NCBI GenBank assembly: GCA_016932675.1
Contig: JAFGCK010000115.1
Span: 1 to 34,195, forward strand
DNA length: 34,195 nucleotides
Direction: 5' to 3'
From: Methanosarcinaceae archaeon
GTDB taxonomy: Archaea; Halobacteriota; Methanosarcinia; Methanosarcinales; Methanosarcinaceae
The translations under genes were made by a program, and so were the position numbers. Under the pieces are notes generated by a model that worked only from the letters and a program-made list of their open reading frames with translations, was not told where the DNA came from and ran no database searches. Shown one piece after another: positions 1 through 8,588 of the stretch (the stretch's first letter is position 1; every line of letters begins with the position of its first letter).

Positions 1-69
1 GGGAATACTGGCATCCCCAAAGCGGCAATAATTAGAAAGCAATTAACCGTAGAACCCCACGTACTTTAG
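1..69 (+). mobile_element. Probable C-terminal tail of a TnpB/OrfB-type protein from an IS200/IS605-like element (truncated by window start)
   Basis: Frame 1 is open from base 1: GNTGIPKAAIIRKQLTVEPHVL*. The TAG stop lies inside a hairpin of the type found at IS605-family right ends (CCCACG..TTTAG..CGTGGG). Only 22 codons are visible. Confidence 0.45.
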
Positions 70-86
70 TCGTGGGAGTATGTCAG
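55..86 (+). repeat. Putative IS605-family right-end hairpin (possible omega/reRNA scaffold 3' end)
   Basis: CCCACG (56-61) and CGTGGG (71-76) form a perfect stem, continued by AC/GT around a TTTA loop with one bulged T. It is followed by GAGTATGTCA. Confidence 0.5.
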
Positions 87-125
87 TACACAATAACTGA
101 ACATTGCATAACCGGAGGTGTTCAA

Positions 126-650
126 GTGTCAGGGACCATTGACACAATCCTTTCAAGAAGAAGTGTAAGGGAATTCACAAAAGAAAAGGTCAGCAGGGAA
201 GACATCGAGACTATCCTGAACGCCGGAAGGTGGGCCCCATCGGGCCTGAACAACCAGCCATGGAAATTCATCGTCATCCAGAACGAAGAAACCATGAAAA
301 AGATGGAAGATTGTACTCACTATTGGAAAATAATCAGGAGTGCTCCCCTTCTTATAGCAGTGTTCCTTGATCAGGAAAACATGTACAACCGCACAAAGGA
401 CATCCAGGCCGTCGGTGCAGCCATACAGAACATGCTCCTTGCATGCTGTGAAATGGGACTTGGCGCTGTCTGGCTGGGAGAGATCCTGAACAATAAAGAG
501 AAAGTTAACTTGATTCTTAGTTGTCCCGGATCAATGGAGCTTATGGCAGTGCTTGCTATCGGGCACCCGCTACAAAAGTCCCGGGGTTCTGCCAGAAAAG
601 AGCTGAAAGAGATATGTTTTGAAGAAAAGTTTGCAGAAAACTGGAGGTAG
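126..650 (+). CDS. Nitroreductase family protein
   Basis: MSGTIDTILSRRSVREFTKEKVSREDIETILNAGRWAPSGLNNQPWKFIV is the typical nitroreductase N-terminus (RRSVR..F, APSG.N.QPW). The GTG start at 126 is preceded by a GGAGGTG Shine-Dalgarno; the track start at 72 lies inside the IS-like end. Confidence 0.88.
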   Translation: MSGTIDTILSRRSVREFTKEKVSREDIETILNAGRWAPSGLNNQPWKFIVIQNEETMKKMEDCTHYWKIIRSAPLLIAVFLDQENMYNRTKDIQAVGAAIQNMLLACCEMGLGAVWLGEILNNKEKVNLILSCPGSMELMAVLAIGHPLQKSRGSARKELKEICFEEKFAENWR

Positions 651-842
651 CAAGACGAAGACAGGGTACGTGGATATGAATTGGAGGTAGAGTAGACCCA
701 ACCAAAATGATAATGATCGTGATTTTGGCCGTTTTGACCTTCGCCTCTAATTCCTAGATTAGTTATTTCTCATATATAAATATTTGTCAAAACACAGATA
801 AATCAAGAATGTTTGTTCTTTATTAAAATCAAATTTGCTTGA

Positions 843-3167
843 TTACTGGTTTTTTGACCTTTTTGAAGGACAGCGTGGATTGATACAGAATTCCTTTGCA
901 TCCTTATCTTTAGCCTTGATCCTGAGCCTCTTCCAGTCACAATACTCACATTTTTCCAGAACAGTAAGCCTGCCTTCCTTTGGCAGGGACCGGGTATACC
1001 CACATTTTTCGGTACAGGCCAGAAATCTTGAATCCCTTGTAGTCAGTATGAACATCGAACCCTCGCATTTGGGACAGGGGCCTATGATCTCCGGAGGGAA
1101 ACACACTTTCTCAAGATCACATGTGAAACAGGGGCCAACACCAACGGACCAGTGATACTTGTCCCCCACCTTTACAACAGCAACACCTTCCTTTTTACAC
1201 TGCACGGACCTCATTACCTTAAGTGCCCCGGTCTTCGGGAGCGGGTAGGTCTTCCTGCATTCCGGATACCCGCTGCAGCCCACGAACCTGCCATTTTCGG
1301 TCTTGACGATACGAAGCATCCTGCCACATTCAGGACACTTGCCGATAAAGTTCTTCTTGTCCGCAGCGATGTTCTCATCGGTTATCGTCCCGGCCAGCTT
1401 CGTGACTATCTGCTGCTTGCCTGCAACAAGCCGGGAATACATTTCCCTGATGAGCCGGGAACCTTCCTCCAGCGAATCCTCAAAACTCTTCTTTCCTTCC
1501 TCCACTTCCTGTATAAGTACCTCTATGCGTGCCCTGACATCAGGTTTCACCAGTATTGGCACGGATGAGTCCAGCGTTTCCATGAGTGTAAAACCTGTGT
1601 CAAGGATGGAAATGGTCTTTCCCCTGGTCTCAAAATAGCCTCGTTTCTTGTTTGTTTCGATATGCGAGGGAGCTGTAGCCTTGGTACCAATGCCATTCTT
1701 GTCCATCAGTGTAAGCAATTCAGCTTCAGTAAGCCTTTTCGGAGGAGTAGTACGGGATTTGATGTTGCTTATCTTCTTAACATCAACTTCCCCGTTCAGA
1801 TCCATCTCAGGCAATAACCTGTCATTCTTTGTCTCGAAGGGATACACAGCCAGCCATCCGGCATCCTTCATGACCGAACCGGTAGTGTCGAATATCTCAC
1901 CCCCCACATGGATCTCCAGGCGGGTCTTGTCAAATATAGCAGGATGCATCAGGTTAGCAATGAAATGCCGAACTATAAGATCATAGACCTTCCAGGTATC
2001 CGGCATCCTGACACTTTTCTCGATCTCCTGCTTTGTTGCAGCCCTGATGGGATGGATGGGGGGGTGGTCATGGCCATCACGAGTACCATTCCTGCATTTG
2101 ATATCGGGCTGGGAAAGTATGGCAAGAGCCTGTTCACGGAAATCACCTGAAGTAAAACTTACAAGCCTCGTCCTGAAATCAAAATCGTCGGCATATCTGT
2201 TGGTTTCGGTCCTCGGATAGCTTGTAAAACCTGCAAGATACAACTGTTCTGCAACCTCAAGGGCGGTCTCGGGACTGATGCCCAGGAACTTTGACGCCCG
2301 CTTGAGGAACTCGGTGGTGTTCAGCGGATAGGGCGGATTCAGTGTGGACTCTTTCTCGCTCTTCCTTGCTACAATACCTTTCTTGCAATCCTTAATACGG
2401 TTGAATATCTCATCGGCTTTCGCCTTGTCAGTAATATGTCCGCCCCGATGTATGCCCGTGAAATCCACGCCCGAATGAGAGAACAATCCCTCGATCTTCC
2501 AGAAGTCCTTTGATTCGAAATCCCGGATCAGTCTTTCCCGTTCATAGACGAAGCCACAGGTCGGGGTCTGGCAGGGGCCAATGGAAATGACGTCCTTCGT
2601 GCGTGCCCGCTCCCTCACGGCAAGGGTCATGAACCTTGTAAAAGCAGCACCCATCTTCAGATCAAGTATCTGGCGTGCCTCTGCAGACATTGCCAGATTG
2701 ACATCCGGCTCGACCAGATTCCCGAATGCCTGCCTGATCTCACCTGCAGAGAGGGATGAAAAACGCGCCCTTTTAACAGGAGCTTTTGATATCTTTTCTG
2801 CTATCGACCTTGCCTCAAAACCAATGTTCTCCCCCTCCCTGTCAAAGTCACATGCAAGAATGAGCTCATCAGCCTGCTTCGAGAGCATAGAGATTGCATT
2901 GGCATATGGTTTTTTCAGCACGTTCTTTACAGGATCGATTTCCAGGAGCACTGCAGGATCGCATTCCCTCCAGTTGTTGTACTCAGGAGGGAAATCGTAT
3001 CCCATTATGTGACCGGAAAGGCCCATGATACGCCATTCTTTGCCGCCTTTTCTGAAGTCGTACACAGGGATGCCCTCAATAGAAGCACGATTGAAACCAC
3101 CCTCGCTAAGGATCCCGGCTATCTGTGCTGCTGCCTTGTTCTTTTCTGTGAATACGACGATGGACAT
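843..3167 (-). CDS. topA: DNA topoisomerase I (type IA, archaeal)
   Basis: N-terminal Toprim domain, SIGPCQTPTCGFVYERERLI, GFTSYPRTETNRY active-site Tyr region, LMDKNGIGTKATAPSHIETNKKRGYF, and several C-terminal CxxC zinc ribbons. Confidence 0.95.
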   Translation of the reverse strand: MSIVVFTEKNKAAAQIAGILSEGGFNRASIEGIPVYDFRKGGKEWRIMGLSGHIMGYDFPPEYNNWRECDPAVLLEIDPVKNVLKKPYANAISMLSKQADELILACDFDREGENIGFEARSIAEKISKAPVKRARFSSLSAGEIRQAFGNLVEPDVNLAMSAEARQILDLKMGAAFTRFMTLAVRERARTKDVISIGPCQTPTCGFVYERERLIRDFESKDFWKIEGLFSHSGVDFTGIHRGGHITDKAKADEIFNRIKDCKKGIVARKSEKESTLNPPYPLNTTEFLKRASKFLGISPETALEVAEQLYLAGFTSYPRTETNRYADDFDFRTRLVSFTSGDFREQALAILSQPDIKCRNGTRDGHDHPPIHPIRAATKQEIEKSVRMPDTWKVYDLIVRHFIANLMHPAIFDKTRLEIHVGGEIFDTTGSVMKDAGWLAVYPFETKNDRLLPEMDLNGEVDVKKISNIKSRTTPPKRLTEAELLTLMDKNGIGTKATAPSHIETNKKRGYFETRGKTISILDTGFTLMETLDSSVPILVKPDVRARIEVLIQEVEEGKKSFEDSLEEGSRLIREMYSRLVAGKQQIVTKLAGTITDENIAADKKNFIGKCPECGRMLRIVKTENGRFVGCSGYPECRKTYPLPKTGALKVMRSVQCKKEGVAVVKVGDKYHWSVGVGPCFTCDLEKVCFPPEIIGPCPKCEGSMFILTTRDSRFLACTEKCGYTRSLPKEGRLTVLEKCEYCDWKRLRIKAKDKDAKEFCINPRCPSKRSKNQ

Positions 3168-3302
3168 GCTGGACTCCTATGCATTGATAATAGATAAGAA
3201 TTAAGCCTGCGGAGTGAAAGTGATCCTCTGATCCCACTTTAAATGAAAAGAAATGCAACTGGTCTCTAAGTTCTGTTGCATGATGATAAGCTACATTAGA
3301 TC

Positions 3303-3318
3303 ATGAAACATATATATG
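3303..3318 (+). promoter_or_regulatory. Putative archaeal promoter (BRE/TATA) of thiC
   Basis: TGAAACATATATATG, a BRE-like purine/A stretch plus TATA box, about 50 nt upstream of the thiC ATG. Confidence 0.45.
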
Positions 3319-3369
3319 TACTGAGATTATATTGGCATCCCATACAGACGCAGCAATGAAGGAATATCA

Positions 3370-4659
3370 ATGACATTAATGGAAGATGCAAAAAAGGGTA
3401 TCATCACACCCCAGATGGAAGCGGTTGCAAGGGACGAAGGCATTGAGGCAAAGACCATCTGTTCATGTGTAGCCAGGGGACTCATAAGCATCCCCGATAA
3501 TCCTGTCAGGGATTGCAGGGTCATGGGTATTGGAAAATATCTCACTACAAAGGTAAATGCCAATATCGGAACATCACGCGATTACATCAATATAGAAGAG
3601 GAGGTTGAGAAGGCAAAGACCGCAGAAAGCTTCGGAGCCGATGCGCTCATGGACCTGTCAACCGGAGGGGACCTGGACCTTATAAGAAAAAAGATAATAG
3701 ATGCTGTGAACATCCCCGTAGGTTCTGTTCCCATATACAGGGCTGCAGCCTCTAAGAAAGCTGTTGTGGATATGAGTTCTGATGACATGTTCAATGCGGT
3801 GCGCAAGCATGCAGAGGATGGTATTGATTTTGTCACCATACACGCAGGTGTGAACCAGGATTCCCTGAAGAGGATAAAACAGGGGAACAGGATAACAGAT
3901 ATAGTCAGCCGGGGAGGCTCATTCACCCTTGCCTGGATGCTGCACAATGGCGAGGACAACCCGTTCTATTCTGAATATGATTACCTGCTGGAGATAGCAC
4001 ACGAATATGACATGGCTATAAGCCTGGGGGACGGCATGAGACCCGGCTGCATACATGATGCTTCTGATGGCCCGTCATTCATGGAGTTCATAACCCTCGG
4101 AGAACTTGTGAAACGTACAAGAGAAGCGAATGTCCAGTGCTTTGTGGAAGGCCCCGGACATGTCCCCATCGATGAGATAGAGCTCAGTGTGAAGAGCATG
4201 AAGAGCCTCTGCTACAATGCGCCCCTCTACCTGCTGGGCCCTCTTGTGACCGATATTGCTCCGGGGTATGACCACATTACAGGAGCTATCGGCGGAACGC
4301 TGGCGGGCATGTGCGGCACTGACTTTCTGTGCATGACCACACCTGCCGAGCACCTTGCACTCCCTACAAATGATGACATAAGGGAAGGGACCATAATCAC
4401 AAAGATCGCAGCCCATGCAGCAGACCTGACAAAGGAAGGACAGAAAGAGCGTTCAAGGGCAATTGACGACAGGATGGCACATGCCCGGAAGAACCTTGAC
4501 TGGGAAACCCAGTACAGCCTGGCAATTGATAGTGAGCGTGCCAGGAGCATCAGGGAAAGCCGCATAACAGGCAGTGATGCATGCTCCATGTGCGGGGAAC
4601 TGTGTGCCATGAAGATCGTCAGTGAGGCGCTTGGGAAAGAGAAGGAAAAGAAGAAATGA
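3370..4659 (+). CDS. thiC: Phosphomethylpyrimidine synthase ThiC
   Basis: [52 protein letters not shown] and the C-terminal radical-SAM cysteine motif [11 protein letters not shown]. Confidence 0.97.
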   Translation: MTLMEDAKKGIITPQMEAVARDEGIEAKTICSCVARGLISIPDNPVRDCRVMGIGKYLTTKVNANIGTSRDYINIEEEVEKAKTAESFGADALMDLSTGGDLDLIRKKIIDAVNIPVGSVPIYRAAASKKAVVDMSSDDMFNAVRKHAEDGIDFVTIHAGVNQDSLKRIKQGNRITDIVSRGGSFTLAWMLHNGEDNPFYSEYDYLLEIAHEYDMAISLGDGMRPGCIHDASDGPSFMEFITLGELVKRTREANVQCFVEGPGHVPIDEIELSVKSMKSLCYNAPLYLLGPLVTDIAPGYDHITGAIGGTLAGMCGTDFLCMTTPAEHLALPTNDDIREGTIITKIAAHAADLTKEGQKERSRAIDDRMAHARKNLDWETQYSLAIDSERARSIRESRITGSDACSMCGELCAMKIVSEALGKEKEKKK

Positions 4660-4712
4660 TCACCCACTCAGAAATTGAAAACCTTATTAATACGGAACAC
4701 TTTTCTTAACTT

Positions 4713-5549
4713 ATGAAACTTACTGTACTTGTAGACAATAACACCCTGATCGACAGGTACTTCATTGGAGAGCCCGGGGTTTCATACCATATTGAAGAAC
4801 AGGAACTGAAATTGCTCTTTGATACCGGATACTCCGACGCTTTCCTGAAGAATGCACAGAAAATGGGTATCGATCTGCTCGAACTGGATTATGTCCTCAT
4901 TTCCCACGGGCATCTGGACCATACATGGGGACTTGAGCCCCTGTTGCGCCTTTTAACCGAAGCTGATATCGAAAGCAGGAAGCATAAAGAACCTGTGCTT
5001 ATAGCACATCCCCTTGCGCTGAAAAGGAAATTCCTTGAGGGTGTGGGGGAGATCGGCACCCTGGTCCCTGAAGAGAGGATCAGCAGCCACATTCCCATAA
5101 GATATGCCAGGGAACCATTGTGGTTATCCGAAAAACTGGTCTTTCTGGGAGAAATTCCCCGCTTCTTCGATTTCGAAGCAAAGGAAACGATCGGCTCCAT
5201 CATTGAGGATGACCGCAGGAGGCCGGACAAAATCTTTGATGATACGGCCATTGCCCTTAAGACAGAAAGGGGACTGGTGATCATCACTGGTTGCTCACAT
5301 TCAGGTATATGCAATATCATCCGCTATGCAAAGCAAGTATGCAATGAGGAACGCATCCTCGATATAATCGGAGGCTTCCATTTACTCAATCCCTCAAAAG
5401 AGCAACTGGAAGGCACCATGGAATACCTGAGGGCAACAAAACCTGAAAAGGTCCATGCCTGCCATTGCACAGATCTTGGATCTAAGATAGCACTAGCAGG
5501 CGTCTGCAACATAGAAGAGGTAGGCGTAGGGCTTGAAATCGAATACTGA
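4713..5549 (+). CDS. MBL-fold metallo-hydrolase (dihydropterin/ribofuranosylaminobenzene phosphate synthase-like)
   Basis: SHGHLDHTWGLEPLL metal-binding motif, GLVIITGCSHSGICNIIRYA, IIGGFHLLNP and HACHCTD. Confidence 0.9.
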   Translation: MKLTVLVDNNTLIDRYFIGEPGVSYHIEEQELKLLFDTGYSDAFLKNAQKMGIDLLELDYVLISHGHLDHTWGLEPLLRLLTEADIESRKHKEPVLIAHPLALKRKFLEGVGEIGTLVPEERISSHIPIRYAREPLWLSEKLVFLGEIPRFFDFEAKETIGSIIEDDRRRPDKIFDDTAIALKTERGLVIITGCSHSGICNIIRYAKQVCNEERILDIIGGFHLLNPSKEQLEGTMEYLRATKPEKVHACHCTDLGSKIALAGVCNIEEVGVGLEIEY

Positions 5550-5551
5550 GA

Positions 5552-5568
5552 CCGTATATGGCATACGG
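5552..5568 (+). terminator. Hairpin downstream of the MBL gene
   Basis: Perfect inverted repeat CCGTAT-ATGGC-ATACGG just after the stop codon, in a convergent intergenic region. Confidence 0.45.
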
Positions 5569-5584
5569 AAAACCATCATGTTGA

Positions 5585-5612
5585 AAAAAGAATGGACCAT
5601 GACCGGTCCATT
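5585..5612 (-). terminator. Putative terminator of the peroxiredoxin gene
   Basis: Perfect 8-bp stem AATGGACC-ATGACC-GGTCCATT (5591-5612). On the minus strand it is followed by CTTTTTTC. Confidence 0.6.
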
Positions 5613-5619
5613 TACATGA

Positions 5620-6477
5620 TCATGCTTTCCTGAAGCACATGAACCAGTCAAGGCAGTACTTGCTTTCTTCCTCTGACTCCATTATTTCCTTCGCGGTGCC
5701 GCATGATCCAGGTGGAGGGATGATCACATCTTCCCCGGGTTGCCAGTTGGCAGGTGTTGCAATATTATCCGCATCTGCTTTCTGCATGGCCTGCAGCAGT
5801 CTCTTGATCTCATCCATATTCCTTCCGTTTGCAAGCGGATAATAGAGTATTGCCCTTATCCTGGCCTTGGGATCCATGATGAAAACCGCCCTGACAGCCT
5901 GGGTATCCGAGGCATTGGGCTGGACCATACCGTACTTCTTTGCAACTTCCATTTTCAGGTCTTCGATAACAGGGAAGGTTACTTCAATGTTCTTCATTCC
6001 CTTGTACTCGATCTTCTCTTTGATGGTCCGCAGCCATGCGATGTGTGCATATATACTGTCAATGGACAGTCCGATAAGCTCACAGTTGAGCTCTTTGAAC
6101 TCATCCTGCATGCTGGCAAAGGTCATGAACTCGGTAGTACATACTGGTGTGAAGTCTGCAGGGTGGCTGAACAGTACCACCCATTTTCCCCTGTAGTCTG
6201 CCGGGAAACTTATCTCCCCATTGGTTGTCTTTGCCTTGAATGATGGCGCATGGTCGCCTATAAGCGGCATTGTTATATATTCAGAACCTGGTTCAGGGCT
6301 TTCCTTCATGCTGCCTCTGATCTTCCTGATGTTCTGGTCCACGTATTCTGTAATTTCCCTGGTCTGTTTATCGAATTCCTTTTCCAGCTCAAGGTCTCTT
6401 ACATTCTTTGAAATATAATCGCGCATCTCGCGGAAATGATCTTCAATATACTTTCTGGTATCTCTTTTCTCATCCAT
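5620..6477 (-). CDS. Peroxiredoxin (1-Cys/Prx6-type) with about 68-residue N-terminal helical extension
   Basis: MPLIGDHAPSFKAKTTNG, FSHPADFTPVCTTEF peroxidatic Cys motif, GLSIDS..AHIAW. Start chosen at MDEKRDTRKYIE (6477) rather than the track start 6531. Confidence 0.93.
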   Translation of the reverse strand: MDEKRDTRKYIEDHFREMRDYISKNVRDLELEKEFDKQTREITEYVDQNIRKIRGSMKESPEPGSEYITMPLIGDHAPSFKAKTTNGEISFPADYRGKWVVLFSHPADFTPVCTTEFMTFASMQDEFKELNCELIGLSIDSIYAHIAWLRTIKEKIEYKGMKNIEVTFPVIEDLKMEVAKKYGMVQPNASDTQAVRAVFIMDPKARIRAILYYPLANGRNMDEIKRLLQAMQKADADNIATPANWQPGEDVIIPPPGSCGTAKEIMESEEESKYCLDWFMCFRKA

Positions 6478-6663
6478 TGATATCACCTTCGGGCTAACTG
6501 TGGAGACACCTCTGTTACTATGGAGACACACCTCTGTTGTGCAACCCGGAATAATACAGCATTAACTCCCACATATTACCCTTATACCAGAAATATCCTT
6601 TATTCATCGAATAAGTAATTATCCGTAGAAATCCAATATGTCCGGGAACACAAGAGGAATGAT

Positions 6664-7497
6664 ATGATCCAGGAGATGATCGCGATAGTTCGTCTCAGCC
6701 TGCTGGAGCTGTTAGCCTTTGCCGGGCCTGTATTATTTATAGGACTCCTGCTTGGATATATGCAACGGCTTTCAAACAGTTATCTGCAGCAAAGCTTCGG
6801 CAGGAACGCGATCCTCCTGACTGCATAGATCGGTGTTCCGGTTCATGAGACAGGACATCTTATCATGTGCTGGCTGTTCAAGCACAGAGTCAGGAAAGTG
6901 AAATTCCCCGATCTTAGATCCAGCGATGTAACCCTTGGCTGCGTGCAGCACAGTTATAGCAGGAGCAGCCTTTACCAGAACACAGGTAACTTCTTTATTG
7001 GTATCGGACCGATCCTCAGCGGTAATATTGTGCTGATCGGGAGTATGTATATATTACTACCTGAAATCTTCAGCAACTTTTCAGACCAAATGTCAGTCTT
7101 TACCTGCAACCCCTTGCTAAACCTATCCATTATTGACTCTGTAACCCTTTTTGTAACAGGACTGGCTGCAAGTCTTTTTGAGCCGGCAAACCTTTCCGAT
7201 ATCAATTTCTGACTGTATATTTTCCTGGCCACGGGAGTATCGGCTCATATGGCATTGAGCAGGGAGGATCTGAAAGGAGCCGTAAAAGGGCTGCCTTTCA
7301 TCTTCATCACCCTTGTTGCTGCCAATACACTCTCTTTACTGATCTATGCCAACGCTCCGAATGCCGTCGGAGAAATCTTCAGGTATAACATATACCTTCT
7401 GGCCTTTTCGATATTGTCTATCCTTTTTTCAGGAATTAACCTGCTGTTGAGCTATCTTGCATGGTCAATCAAAAAAGAGGTCCAATATTTTAAATGA
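6664..7497 (+). pseudogene. M50-like membrane metalloprotease family protein, disrupted by two in-frame stop codons
   Basis: One continuous frame from ATG 6664 to TGA 7495-7497 is interrupted by TAG (6826-6828) and TGA (7210-7212). It contains IGVPVHETGHLIMC (HExxH) and hydrophobic segments before, between and after the stops. Confidence 0.8.
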
Positions 7498-7500
7498 AAT

Positions 7501-7523
7501 GGCTCCGGGTGGAGTCCGGAGCC
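7501..7523 (+). terminator. Strong hairpin after the pseudogene
   Basis: Perfect 8-bp inverted repeat GGCTCCGG-GTGGAGT-CCGGAGCC located 3 nt after the stop codon. Confidence 0.5.
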
Positions 7524-7559
7524 ACTCTTAGCGGGATGAGGTTTTTGAAGGAGGTGGTT

Positions 7560-7628
7560 ATGATGGATAAAACAGACCCCATGCCCCTAATACCAGAGTA
7601 TTACCCATACTCAGGTTCACGGGGGTAG
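7560..7628 (+). CDS. Candidate 22-aa microprotein
   Basis: ATG ATG GAT ... encodes MMDKTDPMPLIPEYYPYSGSRG*, preceded by a strong Shine-Dalgarno GGAGGTG at suitable spacing. Confidence 0.35.
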   Translation: MMDKTDPMPLIPEYYPYSGSRG

Positions 7629-7885
7629 ATATTACACATTGTATATAAAGATACCTACAGAATAAGCTGATAAAGTAGGTCATTAATACAAACGGGTTTG
7701 TTTTAAGGGTATTTTCAGCATCTTCCGTATTCATGTAATGAAAAATAAATACAGTTATACCTGAGAGACAAAAGAAAAAAGAACTAAAAAGGAAGTATTA
7801 ATATAACAAAAGAAGACGGAATTCAAAACCCGGTCACCAAAAATCTTATGTATTGCCTGTGCCCGTTATGAACTGAAGGAGGGTA

Positions 7886-8527
7886 TTGTTGGACGATCTG
7901 GTATTCTTTCTCACTGCTCTGGCATCCCTGTTTGCCATTGTAAGCCCACTTGGCGGAGTTGTGACTTTCGTTTCCCTGACAAACAACCTGACCTTTGAAG
8001 AAAAGAACTCTGTTGCGAACAGATCTGTTGTACTTGCCGCCACCATAGCCTTATTCTTCGCACTTACAGGAAAGGTGATACTCGATTTTTTCGGCGTGAC
8101 CATAGACTCCCTCAGGGTAGCGGGCGGAATACTCCTCTTTGTAGTGGCATTTGACATGATACTTGCAAAGGTTTCACGCGAGAGTATAACCGAGAAAGAG
8201 ATAGACAAGTCGATGGACCGCAGTGATATATGGATCTTTCCGATCGCCCTGCCGCTTCTGACAGGACCTGGTACCATTACCACGGTCATAGTCCTGATGG
8301 GGAGTGCCGGATCGATCCTGCAAAGCCTTAGTGTGCTTGTAGCGATCCTGATAACCTTCGGGATCAGCCTGGTCCTGTTCAGGTTCTCCAGGAGATTATA
8401 CAAATTTATAGGTTATACCGGCATGCTCGTCTTCACCAGGCTCATGGGGCTCTTGCTTGCCGCACTTGCGGTGAATTTCATTGCCACCGGTATATGGAAT
8501 ATCTACCTGTCATTCAGCACAATGTAA
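7886..8527 (+). CDS. MarC family integral membrane protein
   Basis: FLTALASLFAIVSPLGGVVTFVSLT, GGILLFVVAFDMI, FPIALPLLTGPGTITTVIVLM and the multi-TM pattern match the MarC family. TTG start at 7886/7889 with upstream GGAGGG. Confidence 0.88.
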   Translation: MLDDLVFFLTALASLFAIVSPLGGVVTFVSLTNNLTFEEKNSVANRSVVLAATIALFFALTGKVILDFFGVTIDSLRVAGGILLFVVAFDMILAKVSRESITEKEIDKSMDRSDIWIFPIALPLLTGPGTITTVIVLMGSAGSILQSLSVLVAILITFGISLVLFRFSRRLYKFIGYTGMLVFTRLMGLLLAALAVNFIATGIWNIYLSFSTM

Positions 8528-8588
8528 CAGGACCATGGCAGAGAACCGGATAATCTTTTATCATAGTCCTTCATAAGTTCTAACGGTC

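Noticed and set aside
72-125. Track start of the nitroreductase ORF at 72
   Set aside because: The first 18 codons lie in or beside the IS-like hairpin; GTG at 126 has a clear GGAGGTG Shine-Dalgarno.
3318-3369. CTGAGA in the thiC leader as a possible TPP riboswitch
   Set aside because: Only the short CTGAGA string is present; the leader is too short and lacks the remaining conserved THI-box elements.
6826-6828. TAG as a pyrrolysine codon in the metalloprotease gene
   Set aside because: A second in-frame stop in the same gene is TGA, which pyrrolysine decoding cannot fix; double nonsense mutation is simpler.
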